A stretch of 64,000 nucleotides of DNA from Pseudoalteromonas sp. OOF1S-7 (GCF_022347765.1 NZ_JAKRFZ010000001.1:372001-436000); one strand, 5' to 3'; positions 40,490 through 50,436 are shown, counted from the first letter of the stretch. The notes: generated by a model not told the origin, from the letters alone. Numbers and translations: made by a program.

Positions 40490-41962
40490 ATGGCGAACTA
40501 TTTCAATTCACTGCCACTACGCGAGCAACTGGCCCAGCTGGCTCAGTGCCACTTTATGGACCCTAACGAATTTGCGGACGGTGTTAATGCTCTGCTTGGT
40601 AAAAAGCTGGTGATCATCGGATGTGGCGCTCAGGGGCTGAATCAGGGTCTGAATTTACGTGATTCTGGCCTGGATGTCAGCTATGCGCTGCGCCAGTCTG
40701 CCATTGATGAAAAACGTCAGTCATTTCAAAATGCCAACGATAATGGATTTGCAGTCGGCACCTACGAGACCCTGATCCCGCAGGCTGATCTGGTGCTGAA
40801 CCTGACCCCAGATAAACAGCACTCGGCGGTTGTTGACGCGGTCATGCCGCTGATGAAACAAGGTGCGACACTGGCCTATTCACACGGCTTCAATATTGTT
40901 GAAGAAGGCATGCAGGTACGCGACGACATCACGGTTATCATGGTAGCCCCTAAGTGTCCGGGTACTGAGGTACGCGAAGAGTACAAGCGCGGTTTTGGCG
41001 TCCCAACCCTCATTGCGGTACACCCCGAAAATGATCCTCAAGGCCACGGTTTGGCACAGGCAAAAGCTTATGCTGCTGGTACTGGCGGACACAGAGCGGG
41101 GGTACTTCACTCTTCATTCATCGCCGAAGTCAAATCCGACCTCATGGGCGAGCAGACCATACTGTGCGGCATGTTACAGACCGGTTCACTGCTGTGCTTT
41201 GATAAAATGGTCGAACAAGGCATAGAGCCTGGTTATGCATCCAAACTGATCCAATATGGCTGGGAAGTGATCACCGAAGCACTGAAGCATGGTGGTATCA
41301 CCAATATGATGGACCGCCTGTCTAATCCTGCAAAAATCAAAGCGTTTGAATTAAGTGAAGAACTCAAAACCCTGATGCGCCCACTGTATAACAAACATAT
41401 GGACGATATCATCAGCGGCGAGTTTTCACAGGGTATGATGGCCGACTGGCATGAAGACGATGCTAAGTTACTCAGCTGGCGCGCCGAAACCGCTGAAACA
41501 GCATTTGAAAAACAGGCTAACTGTGAGCAAGAAATTGCAGAGCAGGAGTTTTTTGACAATGGTATTTTGATGGTTGCTATGGTCAAAGCTGGCGTAGAGC
41601 TGGCATTTGAAACCATGACCGCCGCGGGTATCATCGAAGAGTCCGCTTACTATGAGTCTTTGCATGAAACGCCATTGATCGCCAATACCATAGCACGCAA
41701 AAAGCTGTTCGAAATGAACCGGACGATTTCAGATACTGCGGAATATGGCTGTTACTTGTACAACCATGCCTGTTTACCATTACTCAAACCATTTATGGAA
41801 AAAATCGGTACAGACGTTATTGGTAAAGGGTTGTCACACAGCTCTAATGAAGTGGATAACCAGGCACTGATCAACGTCAATGCCGCTATCCGTACTCATC
41901 CGGTTGAAGTGATTGGCAATACCTTACGTGGCTATATGTCAGCCATGAAGAAAATCATCTAA
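40490..41962 (+). CDS. ilvC: Ketol-acid reductoisomerase (class II) IlvC
   Basis: IlvC converts acetolactate or acetohydroxybutyrate to the dihydroxy acids of valine/isoleucine synthesis with NADPH. At 490 residues it is the long class II form with two knotted C-terminal domains, as in E. coli. The Rossmann motif is [17 protein letters not shown] near residue 45, and [23 protein letters not shown] and [15 protein letters not shown] carry substrate and Mg2+ ligands. The rest of the ilv operon is not nearby. It is expected to be controlled by IlvY, and a terminator follows. Confidence 0.98.
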   Translation: MANYFNSLPLREQLAQLAQCHFMDPNEFADGVNALLGKKLVIIGCGAQGLNQGLNLRDSGLDVSYALRQSAIDEKRQSFQNANDNGFAVGTYETLIPQADLVLNLTPDKQHSAVVDAVMPLMKQGATLAYSHGFNIVEEGMQVRDDITVIMVAPKCPGTEVREEYKRGFGVPTLIAVHPENDPQGHGLAQAKAYAAGTGGHRAGVLHSSFIAEVKSDLMGEQTILCGMLQTGSLLCFDKMVEQGIEPGYASKLIQYGWEVITEALKHGGITNMMDRLSNPAKIKAFELSEELKTLMRPLYNKHMDDIISGEFSQGMMADWHEDDAKLLSWRAETAETAFEKQANCEQEIAEQEFFDNGILMVAMVKAGVELAFETMTAAGIIEESAYYESLHETPLIANTIARKKLFEMNRTISDTAEYGCYLYNHACLPLLKPFMEKIGTDVIGKGLSHSSNEVDNQALINVNAAIRTHPVEVIGNTLRGYMSAMKKII

Positions 41963-42046
41963 CCAATTGAATAATATAAGTATAACCTAGATTAATTTTC
42001 GTTATACTCACGCTTTTGCCATTTTAGTTCGCTTGTTAGAAACCAA

Positions 42047-42076
42047 GGCCCACCTGCAATGCAGTGGGCTTTTTTG
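42047..42076 (+). terminator. Terminator after ilvC
   Basis: GCCCA-C-CTGCA / TGCAG-TGGGC stem with one bulge and a T-run (TTTTTT), 85 bp after the ilvC stop. Confidence 0.85.
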
Positions 42077-42181
42077 CTATTAAAAACATGACACTATTAC
42101 GACAGTGGCTTTATACCTATAGGTGTTAATTATTGACCATGCTAAAATTATGACACACGGGATTTAGAAGTAGTGAGTTTA

Positions 42182-44089
42182 ATGCATAACACTGGTTTAA
42201 CAATTACACAACGAATTACTCTACTGGGTAGTCTAATCGCTGTTGTGGTCGCTTGTCTGATCGGCTTTATTTCAACCTATCAGGCCAAGTCTATGATCGA
42301 AACCCGCATGCTGGGCTCTGAGTTGCCCAGCAAGGTTGAGAGCATCAACAAGTCGATTAGCCAACAAATCAGCCAGCTAAAGAGTGCGGCAAAGCAGCTT
42401 TCGAGTAACCAGTTTTTACTCGATGCGGTCAGCAAAGGTCAGCTGAATGAACAGGTGCTGCTCGCAGAATTGGCCCGCGTACAAAATCAGTACGCCCTGG
42501 TCACCGCCTCATGGGCAAACAGAGAAACGCGACAATACTGGAACCAAAACGGTTTTTTACGCGTGCTCAACCAGCAACAGGATGGTTGGTTTTTCCACTT
42601 TACGCAAAGTGCACAAGAGTACTCAATCAGTATCTACCAGGAAGCACCTGGGGACGTGAAAATGTTTGTCAATCATCAGCAAACGAATGGCCTTGGCTTA
42701 GCAGGCCTGGCGAAAAGTATTGATGCCATGCAGACCATGCTGGCCAACATGACCATTGAACAAAGCGGCTTCGTGTTTGTCGTTGAAAAGACACAAGGGG
42801 TTGTTCAGCTTCACCCCGACGCCAGCAAAGTGGCTAAAACAAAACTGCTTGATTTATATGGTGCGCAAGCGGCTAGCCAGCTGCGTAATAGTCGCGACTT
42901 TGTTGTACTGGACCTTGAAGCGGGCGGCATCCCTTCATTGGTAGCCGCCAGCCCGATTGCAGGCACTGATTTGCTGGTGATTGCACAGGTCCCTAAAGCG
43001 GAAGTATTCTCTCAGGTTTCCTCTTTGCAGTGGCAAATCGTGATCTGGTCACTGCTAGTGGTCGCAGTGGTATGTATCGCCAGTATGGTTATGGCACGAA
43101 GCCTCAGCGCACCTTTGTTGAAAATGGCTGATGTGTTCCGCCAGCTTGGTAGTGGTGATGCAAAGTTGAATTATCGGGTACCCAATGCAGAGCAGCCTGA
43201 GCTACAAGCGCTGGGACAGGGGTTTAATCAATTCATCGAAAAAATTGAAGCCGCAATCTGTAATGTCGCTAAAGAAAGCAGCGATATTCGTATTGCCAGT
43301 GAGCATGTCTTTGCACAGGCAAAGAAAAACTCTTCGTCACTGGATGAGCAAAAATCTCAGACTTTATCTGTGGCGGCGGCGATAAATCAGATGGCCGCGA
43401 CGGTACAGGAAATCGCCGGCAGTGCCAATAATACCGCCAAGCTCACCGATGAAAGCCGCGAGCACACTAAACACAGCCACAGCTGCGTGCAACAAAGCCA
43501 ATCAACGCTGCATCAGCTGGCATTGGATATTCAGCAAATGGCTGATCAGGTTGCCACTTTGGCCAGTAAAACCCAGTCCATCGCCAGTATTTTAGATGTG
43601 ATCCGAGGGATTTCTGAGCAGACCAACCTGCTCGCGCTCAACGCCGCAATTGAATCAGCTCGCGCTGGTGAACATGGTCGAGGTTTTGCTGTAGTTGCTG
43701 ACGAAGTCAGAGCACTGGCAAGCAGAACTTCTCAGTCAACTGACGAGATTCAGGCGACCATTCAGGAGCTTACAGCGGCATCGGATTCCATCGTGACACA
43801 AATCGCACAGTCATCCGATCAGGCTCAACAAAGTGTTAATAACATGCAAACCTCTGTGGAGTTAATGGATACCATCACAGAAACCGCCGATCAAATCAAC
43901 GATATGACGACCTTGATTGCCACAGCCACGGAGCAGCAAAGTAACGTGGTGGCCGATGTGGGACGCAGCATCGAGCAAATCAGCGTGATCAGTGACGCTG
44001 TTATGAGCGAGCAACTTGATACCGAACAGGCAATTCAACAGCTGGCCAATTCGGCCAAAGCACTCGATAAACTGGTTGCCAGTTTCTAG
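42182..44089 (+). CDS. Methyl-accepting chemotaxis protein
   Basis: A 635-residue chemoreceptor: transmembrane helix 1 at about 12-33, a periplasmic sensor of about 245 residues of the double-Cache type, transmembrane helix 2 at about 280-302, HAMP at about 303-357, and the signalling domain with the conserved hairpin tip [32 protein letters not shown] near 484-515. The ligand is not predictable. A GTG three codons upstream is an alternative start. No chemotaxis genes are near, as is usual for scattered receptors. A hairpin follows the stop. Confidence 0.93.
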   Translation: MHNTGLTITQRITLLGSLIAVVVACLIGFISTYQAKSMIETRMLGSELPSKVESINKSISQQISQLKSAAKQLSSNQFLLDAVSKGQLNEQVLLAELARVQNQYALVTASWANRETRQYWNQNGFLRVLNQQQDGWFFHFTQSAQEYSISIYQEAPGDVKMFVNHQQTNGLGLAGLAKSIDAMQTMLANMTIEQSGFVFVVEKTQGVVQLHPDASKVAKTKLLDLYGAQAASQLRNSRDFVVLDLEAGGIPSLVAASPIAGTDLLVIAQVPKAEVFSQVSSLQWQIVIWSLLVVAVVCIASMVMARSLSAPLLKMADVFRQLGSGDAKLNYRVPNAEQPELQALGQGFNQFIEKIEAAICNVAKESSDIRIASEHVFAQAKKNSSSLDEQKSQTLSVAAAINQMAATVQEIAGSANNTAKLTDESREHTKHSHSCVQQSQSTLHQLALDIQQMADQVATLASKTQSIASILDVIRGISEQTNLLALNAAIESARAGEHGRGFAVVADEVRALASRTSQSTDEIQATIQELTAASDSIVTQIAQSSDQAQQSVNNMQTSVELMDTITETADQINDMTTLIATATEQQSNVVADVGRSIEQISVISDAVMSEQLDTEQAIQQLANSAKALDKLVASF

Positions 44090-44096
44090 TGTGGAC

Positions 44097-44122
44097 AAGC
44101 GGTCACTCGTGTGTGGCCGCTT
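44097..44122 (+). terminator. Hairpin after the chemoreceptor gene
   Basis: AAGCGGTCAC / GTGGCCGCTT stem (one G-T pair) with a 6-base loop, 7 bp after the stop, followed by a weak T-stretch. Confidence 0.65.
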
Positions 44123-44290
44123 ACTTTAATCTTAAAATCATCCTATTACGTTTCTTTACAAGCTTATCTTGCACAGCCCCCAGCCTTCATTAAGCGCACC
44201 TTTACTGCAACGGATTGTAACAATTTTTGCTTCCTTAACTGGCCAAAATAGCTACACTGAAAGAAAGCTGTAAAATTCAGGAACGTCCGT

Positions 44291-45496
44291 ATGTTGCCCT
44301 ATGCTCGTTTTGCCCGCCGCTATCTCTGCCCTTTGCTGGCCATCTCCACCTTGTTGCTCAGCGGCTGTGAATCAACCAAGGTAGAACCAGAAGTGAATAT
44401 GTTGCTGTTGGACAATGTCCCATTCAGTCAACATGCTGTAGAGACACAAAATGAAATTTTTGCGTTAGACGCCAATATTCGGGCCACACTTGATCGTTAT
44501 CTGGATCGTAACAATGGTTCAAACATTAAAGTAGCTGAACAGCTACTCCAGTTTTTAGTCGAAAATGGGGATTCAAGTCTCTCCTATATGCGTGGTGCCA
44601 ATCTCAGTGCTGCGGAGGCATTTTATGATCTCAACGCCAACTGCCTGTCACTGTCGATCCTCGCATATAGCTTATCAGACTACCTAGGTTTTAAAGGTCA
44701 GTTTCAGCGTGTACACATTCCTGAGTATTGGGCACAGACCAAAGGCTACAGTTTGCTGACCGGACATGTGAATTTGGTGGTAACCCAGACCAATTCCGGG
44801 GCTCGCAAAAACAGCGATAATCGCGAGGTCTTGTATACACGTCCGGCACGGGTTGTGATTGATTTTGACCCTAACAGCCGACAACAAAAGTTCACTACCT
44901 CGAAAATCAGCAAAGAGCGCATCACCGCGATGTTTTACAGTAACAAAGGTGCGATGCACATGATCAATAAAGAAATGGATATGGCCTACAGTTACTTTAG
45001 AGCAGCCATTGACATTGATCCGCTCTACTCCGCAGCCTGGGGCAATCTGGCTGTGCTGTATCGTATCAACAATCATACTGAACAGGCCGAGTCATTGTAT
45101 CAGCAGGCACTCTTGATCAACGATGAAAACAAAACGGCACTGGGTAATCTGGCACTGCTGTATGAGCTAACCGACCGACCTGAAAAGGCCAAAGCGATCA
45201 GGACGCAACTTCATACCCTGCGTAAAGACAACCCTTATTATCAGATTGCACTTGGAGATGAAGCCTTTGCGAATGAAAACTACGACAAAGCACTGAAGCA
45301 CTATCGTACCGCGAATAAGTTGTCGGCATCCATCCACGAGGGCTACTTTGGTTTGGCAAAAGTCTATTATGTGCAGGGTGATCTTGAGTTGAGTAAAACG
45401 TTTCTCAACCGGGCACTGAATCATGCCAGCTTTACCCATGATAAGAAACGCTACCGGAACAAACTGGAGTGGCTCAGTGCAGTGGCTAAAAATTAG
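44291..45496 (+). CDS. Lipoprotein with transglutaminase-like domain and TPR repeats
   Basis: 401 residues. The signal ends at the lipobox LLSGC (Cys26). The middle part has a spacing typical of transglutaminase-like cysteine enzymes: C118 in NANCLSLSILA, H159 in TGHVNLV and D191 or D193 in VIDFDP. Four or more TPR-like repeats follow (about 215-390; for example AWGNLAVLYRINNHTEQAESLY, ALGNLALLYELTDRPEKA). Triad assignment is inference from spacing. It overlaps the M28 peptidase gene by 20 bases, so the two are translationally coupled and may work together in the periplasm. Confidence 0.8.
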   Translation: MLPYARFARRYLCPLLAISTLLLSGCESTKVEPEVNMLLLDNVPFSQHAVETQNEIFALDANIRATLDRYLDRNNGSNIKVAEQLLQFLVENGDSSLSYMRGANLSAAEAFYDLNANCLSLSILAYSLSDYLGFKGQFQRVHIPEYWAQTKGYSLLTGHVNLVVTQTNSGARKNSDNREVLYTRPARVVIDFDPNSRQQKFTTSKISKERITAMFYSNKGAMHMINKEMDMAYSYFRAAIDIDPLYSAAWGNLAVLYRINNHTEQAESLYQQALLINDENKTALGNLALLYELTDRPEKAKAIRTQLHTLRKDNPYYQIALGDEAFANENYDKALKHYRTANKLSASIHEGYFGLAKVYYVQGDLELSKTFLNRALNHASFTHDKKRYRNKLEWLSAVAKN

Positions 45497-46367
45497 TTTT
45501 TTGTGGCTGTGCAGTATGGCTGCACTCGCACAAGCTAACACGCAACTGGAGATCGACCTTAAAGTACTGACAAGCGCAGACCATGGCGGCCGAGGTTCTG
45601 GTGATCTCGAGGTTAGCGCGAGCGCGCAATATATTTACACACGTTTCAGTGAGGCCGGGCTTGATGCGTATTACCAGTCTTTCCGCTTTCGTCAGGGCCT
45701 GGGTAAGCTGGGGCATGGTCACAATGTTGTCGCCGTTTTACCCTGTAACGTACCAGTCTGCGACAAATCGCTGGTGATCAGTGCCCATTACGACCATCTT
45801 GGCAGCAGAGGAGCTCGTTATTACCCCGGCGCCAATGACAATGCCTCAGGTGTGGTGGTCATGCTGGATATTGCGCAGCGGCTGGTGTCGCATCAGCGGC
45901 ATCGCGAAATCATATTTGTTGCCACTGATGCGGAAGAAAAAGGCCTGTACGGCGCACACTTTTTCGCAGCGACCCTGAACCCAAATCAAATTGCGCTGAA
46001 CATCAATCTGGATATGCTCGCTGTAAGCAACAAAAATCGTTTGTATGTACTTGCCTCAAAGCAGGCAAGTGCATTGACCCAGGCCATTGAACCAGCATTT
46101 AACAGCCAGATCCGTGCTCAGATCTACACATCTGCTAACAGTATGGCTCGTCGTTTAGACACACCCAGAGTAGACTGGCTCAGAGCAAGCGATCACTATG
46201 CATTTCACAAAGTCGGGATCCCCTTTGCCTACTTCGGTATGGGTATTGACCCTTATCACCACACCCACAAAGATCGATTTGATAAAATCGACTTGCCTAA
46301 ACTCGCTCAGGTTTCAGAGCATATTAATGCTTTTATATCCGCATTGTCAGTAGCAGCGGCGCCCTGA
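45477..46367 (+). CDS. M28 family zinc aminopeptidase, exported
   Basis: A 296-residue M28 metallopeptidase. All five metal-ligand positions are visible: H104 in SAHYDH, D121 in GANDNASG, E153/E154 in DAEEKG, D179 in NLDML and H264 in HTHKD. The N-terminus (QWLKISFLWLCSMAALAQA) is a signal peptide. I chose the GTG at 45477, which follows GGAG by 7 bases and gives a clean signal peptide; the ATG at 45423 would put 18 hydrophilic residues in front. It starts inside the end of the TPR lipoprotein gene. Its last 61 bases overlap the convergent GIY-YIG gene. Confidence 0.9.
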   Translation: MQWLKISFLWLCSMAALAQANTQLEIDLKVLTSADHGGRGSGDLEVSASAQYIYTRFSEAGLDAYYQSFRFRQGLGKLGHGHNVVAVLPCNVPVCDKSLVISAHYDHLGSRGARYYPGANDNASGVVVMLDIAQRLVSHQRHREIIFVATDAEEKGLYGAHFFAATLNPNQIALNINLDMLAVSNKNRLYVLASKQASALTQAIEPAFNSQIRAQIYTSANSMARRLDTPRVDWLRASDHYAFHKVGIPFAYFGMGIDPYHHTHKDRFDKIDLPKLAQVSEHINAFISALSVAAAP

Positions 46368-46615
46368 ACCAGTGCGACTTTACGTGACTTAGATAAACGC
46401 TTGAAGCGCCATTCTAATCGGGCTGCTGTGCGCTTATCTCCAACAGCAAGGGTATAAACAAGCCTGAGTGGACCTTTGCCTCGTAAGTTTTTTGCACCTT
46501 TGCCTGCTACATGCTCCGCAAAACGACGAGTCACATCATTGGTGATCCCGGTGTACCAATGTCCAAAGCGGTTTTCTACTATATACAGGTGCCAGGGTTG
46601 CTCAATTTTACTCAT
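46307..46615 (-). CDS. GIY-YIG nuclease-like protein (YhbQ family)
   Basis: A 102-residue single-domain GIY-YIG protein. The family motifs are LYIVEN and YTGITNDVTRRFAEH, with the catalytic Arg in RRFAEH and the Glu in LEWRFKRLSK. Relatives are small stand-alone proteins with weak or unproven nuclease activity. Its 3' end overlaps the M28 peptidase gene by 61 bp in opposite orientation, which is unusual but both frames look conserved to their ends. Confidence 0.88.
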   Translation of the reverse strand: MSKIEQPWHLYIVENRFGHWYTGITNDVTRRFAEHVAGKGAKNLRGKGPLRLVYTLAVGDKRTAARLEWRFKRLSKSRKVALVQGAAATDNADIKALICSET

Positions 46616-46641
46616 AGCTTTGACGACTCACTACAAAGAAT

Positions 46642-46669
46642 GGAACTATTTTAACGGTGAACTGTCGAA
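46642..46669 (+). promoter_or_regulatory. Sigma-E promoter of bamE
   Basis: GGAACTA (46642-46648), a 16-base spacer and TCGAA (46665-46669) match the sigma-E consensus GGAACTT-N16-TCTGA/TCAAA class closely. Transcription would start about 70 bases before bamE. bamE belongs to the sigma-E regulon in E. coli. Confidence 0.7.
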
Positions 46670-46745
46670 TCTTACCAATAATTCTACTTTACCTTCTTTA
46701 TCCATTCTGTATCATTCATACAACCAAAAATAAGGATACACATAC

Positions 46746-47105
46746 ATGCAGTTAAAAAAGCGCCTTTTTGTTTGGCTTAGTATTATTCTTGCAACGACAT
46801 TACTGTCTGCCTGTTCCAGTTGGGTATACCGGATAAATGTGCCTCAGGGTAACTTCCTGGAGCAATCTGATGTCGATAAGCTCAGAATTGCTATGACAAA
46901 AGAGCAAGTTTTATATGTATTGGGCACGCCTGTCGCTAAAGACGCGTTTAACAGCGAAATCTGGCATTACTCATATGTGTTCAATCTGGGCCGAGACTCA
47001 GAACAACGCCGGGAGTTGGTCGTCTACTTCAAGGGTGATAATCTGAATGATATTTCCGGAGACTTTGATAAACCGGCAGAGTTTAATACGCCGCTGACAG
47101 AGTAA
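46746..47105 (+). CDS. bamE: Outer membrane protein assembly factor BamE
   Basis: BamE is a small lipoprotein of the BAM complex, which inserts beta-barrel proteins in the outer membrane. The lipobox LLSAC ends at Cys23. The SmpA/OmlA domain follows with QGNFLEQSDVDKLRIAMTKEQVLYVLGTP and WHYSYVF. The length (119 residues) is typical. In E. coli bamE follows recN; here it is 35 kb away, alone, with its own sigma-E promoter and terminator. Confidence 0.96.
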   Translation: MQLKKRLFVWLSIILATTLLSACSSWVYRINVPQGNFLEQSDVDKLRIAMTKEQVLYVLGTPVAKDAFNSEIWHYSYVFNLGRDSEQRRELVVYFKGDNLNDISGDFDKPAEFNTPLTE

Positions 47106-47127
47106 GTATCGCCCCTGCTCCCATAGT

Positions 47128-47153
47128 AAAAGCAGGGCTGCGGCTCTGCTTTT
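47128..47153 (+). terminator. Bidirectional terminator between bamE and the ankyrin gene
   Basis: AAAAGCAG / CTGCTTTT stem with an inner GC pairing. It lies 23 bp after the bamE stop and reaches into the last codon of the convergent ankyrin gene. Confidence 0.7.
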
Positions 47154-48513
47154 AACTTCCCATCACTGCGATTAAGACAACGACACTGAATAATAATTGC
47201 AGTGACATACTTAACCAGGCCAATACATTCACACCGACCAGACTCCAGGGCGATGCATCCTGAGGATATAGTGGGCTGCGCTTTTGCCAACGTGCCAAAG
47301 CGAAAAACAGCAATGTCAGACTTGATATCATGATTGTGGCTGACAACTTATTATTGTGCGCGTCATTGAAAAAGAAGCTCAGTTGTACAGGCATCAAAAT
47401 CGCCACTAAAGCATATAAACTATACACCCGCGCCACTTTTTCGTACTTTGCTGCAAACGATAGCTCAATGATCCCCCTTGCTTCGAGAAATTTCTTTGCT
47501 GCAACCGCTTGCGCCTGATTTGCAATGCGATAGGGCGTCATGCCGGTCACATCTGCCAGTCTAGGATCAACTTCCATAGATTCAACCAGTTCAAGCATAG
47601 CTGTAGAATTAGATAGCACCGCATAATGCATCAGGTTACGCCCTAAATCATCCAGAGCGTGATGATCATGCTGCTCCTTTAATGCCTGCACAGCGCTAAC
47701 AAAGCCCTGCTCTACCAGCCACATCATGGCCGATTTTCCACCCTGATCTTTACTTTGTCCGCTTGCGCCTTGCTCAATGAGCTTGAGGGCGACAGATTGC
47801 TTGGCACTCTTAGACATAACATGGGCAAGCAGCGCCTGATCCAGCAAACGCGTCACTGCATCACCATCGCATAAATGTTGCAACAACCCAACATAGACTT
47901 CGTCACTTTGTAACCGCTCTACTGCCAGTTGCAAAGTTGCCACGCTATCTTGCAAGGCCGTTTTCAGTATATTACTCAGATGTTGCCGACTTTCTTCATC
48001 CGCCGTACACCATAAATCACAGGCCTCTTCCGCTGTGAGCGTTAATCCAGATTGCAATAACACCAGCAACGCACGTAGATAAGTCTTGTTCAGCAACAAG
48101 TTGGCGGGCGAGATCTCTGTTTGATAGGCCAGCTGTGCTTTAATATCCGCATACTGTGTAAACACACCTAGCAACTTTGCTATCAACTCATCCTGGCTTA
48201 CTCCTGCGTCTGTAATATGTGCTAACAACTCATCACAGTAACTTTGGTGTGCCTGATCATAGTCATCAATATGCTGATAACGGCAAGATTCGAATGGCTC
48301 CAGAGGTTTTAGCCATAAAATATACATCAGGGGGGGCAAAACTGACGAGCGCACACCCTGCTGATCTGTCACCGTTTCACACTCAGGCCAGGCCTCGAGT
48401 GCATCCAGGATAAACGCCCCATTATTTTCAACCAACCCTTTGAGTAGCAGAGGATATTGAGCCGGCCAAATTAAAACATGCTCCATTAAAGAATTAACCA
48501 CCTTATTTGTCAT
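47152..48513 (-). CDS. Ankyrin-repeat protein with C-terminal membrane segments
   Basis: A 453-residue protein. The first 215 residues are Leu/Ala-rich helices without a named domain; ankyrin-like repeats occupy about 255-345 (GKSAMMWLVEQGFVSAVQALKEQ, GRNLMHYAVLSNSTAMLELVES, GMTPYRIANQA). Three to four hydrophobic segments fill about 365-453 (YSLYALVAILMPVQLSFFF, ATIMISSLTLLFFALA, LAWLSMSLQLLFSVVVLIAVM). Thus a large cytoplasmic repeat domain is tethered to the inner membrane by its C-terminus. I chose the ATG at 48513; the frame opens at a TTG four codons earlier. Function unknown. Confidence 0.78.
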   Translation of the reverse strand: MTNKVVNSLMEHVLIWPAQYPLLLKGLVENNGAFILDALEAWPECETVTDQQGVRSSVLPPLMYILWLKPLEPFESCRYQHIDDYDQAHQSYCDELLAHITDAGVSQDELIAKLLGVFTQYADIKAQLAYQTEISPANLLLNKTYLRALLVLLQSGLTLTAEEACDLWCTADEESRQHLSNILKTALQDSVATLQLAVERLQSDEVYVGLLQHLCDGDAVTRLLDQALLAHVMSKSAKQSVALKLIEQGASGQSKDQGGKSAMMWLVEQGFVSAVQALKEQHDHHALDDLGRNLMHYAVLSNSTAMLELVESMEVDPRLADVTGMTPYRIANQAQAVAAKKFLEARGIIELSFAAKYEKVARVYSLYALVAILMPVQLSFFFNDAHNNKLSATIMISSLTLLFFALARWQKRSPLYPQDASPWSLVGVNVLAWLSMSLQLLFSVVVLIAVMGS

Positions 48514-48837
48514 ATCACGCGTCAAGTGTCATTGATATTGTCGCAGTGCCATTGGCGAAATGATACCAATTGCATCATAAAAAAGCTGCTGCTGATCTCA
48601 AGAATCTGACCTTGTTACCCAGTACAGTTACAAACAGGCGTACAACTGTATTACTGCGGACTGAAAAACGCCTGTAAGGATCTCAGCGTCCTGGCAGTTA
48701 ACAAAGCCTGAGTCTGCTGTGTGCTCATCGGGTCCATACTGCAACTAACTTCGCGCTATGCTTGAGGTCATGAAGGCTTAAGATATACAATGGAGGTGAA
48801 CGTCCAATGAAGGCCCTGTGATAGGGAGCAAGTCAAG
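48514..48837. other. Intergenic region between the ankyrin gene and the DUF2897 gene
   Basis: About 320 bp with no gene, hairpin or repeat that I recognise. It must hold the divergent promoters of the two genes. Confidence 0.4.
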
Positions 48838-49014
48838 ATGGAAAATACTTTACCAACCTGGCACGTAGTACTGATCATCGTGATGGTACTCGGGTTCATC
48901 ATCAGTAATATTATGCTGCTAAAATATATGACCCGCTTTGATTTAAAAGGCAAACTCGATAAACAAACCAAACCTGACTCACAGACCAGGCCTGCAAAAA
49001 AGAATGACAAGTAG
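48838..49014 (+). CDS. Small membrane protein, DUF2897-like
   Basis: A 58-residue protein starting MENTLPTWHVVLIIVMVLGF, with one membrane helix (about 9-33) and a basic, Lys-rich cytoplasmic tail (KGKLDKQTKPDSQTR...). This is the architecture of DUF2897 proteins in Alteromonadales and Vibrio. AGGGAG precedes the ATG by 9 bases. Convergent with yjiH, from which it is separated by a hairpin. Function unknown. Confidence 0.75.
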   Translation: MENTLPTWHVVLIIVMVLGFIISNIMLLKYMTRFDLKGKLDKQTKPDSQTRPAKKNDK

Positions 49015-49037
49015 GGCTGTTGCTCCAACCCTACTTA
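49009..49037 (+). terminator. Hairpin between DUF2897 gene and yjiH
   Basis: A perfect 8-bp stem (AAGTAGGG / CCCTACTT) with a 13-base loop separates two convergent genes. The T-run is poor on both sides. Confidence 0.5.
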
Positions 49038-49043
49038 AGTTGA

Positions 49044-50417
49044 TTAGCCTACCAGCCAGTGCGCCATCAGTGCAATCACAGGTAATGTCACCAGCGTGCG
49101 CAAAATAAAGATGCAGAACAACTCAAACAGGTTGACCGGGATCTTACTGCCCAGTAGCAGCGCACCGACTTCCGACATGTAAATCAGCTGAGTAACACTC
49201 AGTGCCGCTACGATAAAACGCGTAACATCGCTTTCTATGTTTGACGCCGCCAGAATAGACGGGATAAACATATCCGCGAACCCAACCATAATGGTTTCGG
49301 CCGCTTTGGCCGCTTCTGGCACCTGCAGCAACTCAAGGTAAGGGACAAACGGCTTGCCCAGGATCTGGAAAACCGGCGTATGTTCAGCAATGATCAGTGC
49401 AAACGTACCGACCGCCATAACCACAGGTAAAACCGCAAACACCATATCCAGCGCATTATGCACCCCTTCTTTCAGTGTCCCTTTTACCCCTGGTGCTTTC
49501 TCGGCTTTTGCCAGTGCGACATCCATTGCGTGACCAAACAGTGTTTTTCCTTCTGGCACCAGCTCGGCACCCGGGTTGGCATCACTGCCATCGACATAAC
49601 AGTCTCTTTTCCAGCGAAGCGGTGGCAAACGCGGCACAATAATGGCGGCAGCAATCCCCGCGGCACACACGGTCAGATAAAACGGGGCAAACAAATGCTC
49701 CAGTTTCACCTGACCAATCACCACCAGACAGAAAGTGATCGACACCGCCGAGAACGTCGTGCCAATAATGGCCGCTTCTCTTTGCGTGTAGTGTTTGTCT
49801 TCATACTGGCGAGAGGTCATCAGAATCCCCACACTACCGTCTCCAAGCCACGATGCGACGCAATTCACGGCACTGCGGCCGGGTACCCCAAACAAAGGCC
49901 GCATCACTTTGGTCAGCAAGGTGCCTACCAGCTCTAGCAAACCAAAGTTAAGCAACAGCGGCAGCAGCAAGCCAGCCAGGACAAACACAGAAAACAATAC
50001 GGGTAACAGATCATTGAGCACCAATGAACCGGTATGTGAAGAATGAATGGCTTCAGGACCGACCTTAAAGTAAGTCATCAATATAAACGCCATACCCGCT
50101 AACCGGGTAACCAGCCAGATAGGACTCACGGCAAACAAGTGCCGGAACAGGTGATTCTTCAGCAGCTGCCTGGGCTTCACCAGCGCAACAAAGGCACTCA
50201 TCACCCCGGTGATACACACAATACTCACTATCATGGCGTGAGCAAAGGGCGCTATCCAACCCTGTAGTGTCTTGGCCATAACCGCGATAGGAATGGTCAT
50301 TGCCTCACCTATTGCCACAGGTGTCATAAATAAAAACACCCCGATCAGGGAAGGCACGATAAACGCAAATAACGTGCGCCAGTTTGGCGACGCTGAGCCC
50401 GTAGATTCTGACATCAT
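49044..50417 (-). CDS. YjiH family nucleoside-recognition membrane protein
   Basis: A polytopic membrane protein of 457 residues with about nine hydrophobic segments and the nucleoside-recognition (Gate) domains typical of YjiH; conserved stretches include GVPGRSAVNCVASWLGDGSVGILMTSRQY. The family's substrate is unknown. I set the start at 50417 (MMSESTGSASPNW). The longer frame to 50462 would translate through the bamC terminator hairpin, which cannot belong to this coding region. A GTGGG lies 7 bases before the chosen ATG. Confidence 0.85.
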   Translation of the reverse strand: MMSESTGSASPNWRTLFAFIVPSLIGVFLFMTPVAIGEAMTIPIAVMAKTLQGWIAPFAHAMIVSIVCITGVMSAFVALVKPRQLLKNHLFRHLFAVSPIWLVTRLAGMAFILMTYFKVGPEAIHSSHTGSLVLNDLLPVLFSVFVLAGLLLPLLLNFGLLELVGTLLTKVMRPLFGVPGRSAVNCVASWLGDGSVGILMTSRQYEDKHYTQREAAIIGTTFSAVSITFCLVVIGQVKLEHLFAPFYLTVCAAGIAAAIIVPRLPPLRWKRDCYVDGSDANPGAELVPEGKTLFGHAMDVALAKAEKAPGVKGTLKEGVHNALDMVFAVLPVVMAVGTFALIIAEHTPVFQILGKPFVPYLELLQVPEAAKAAETIMVGFADMFIPSILAASNIESDVTRFIVAALSVTQLIYMSEVGALLLGSKIPVNLFELFCIFILRTLVTLPVIALMAHWLVG

Positions 50418-50436
50418 ATGATTACCCACTAAAAAG

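Noticed and set aside
48768..49028. 86-codon minus-strand ORF opposite the DUF2897 gene
   Set aside because: The plus-strand frame has a ribosome-binding site and the expected small membrane-protein layout; the minus frame is its shadow.
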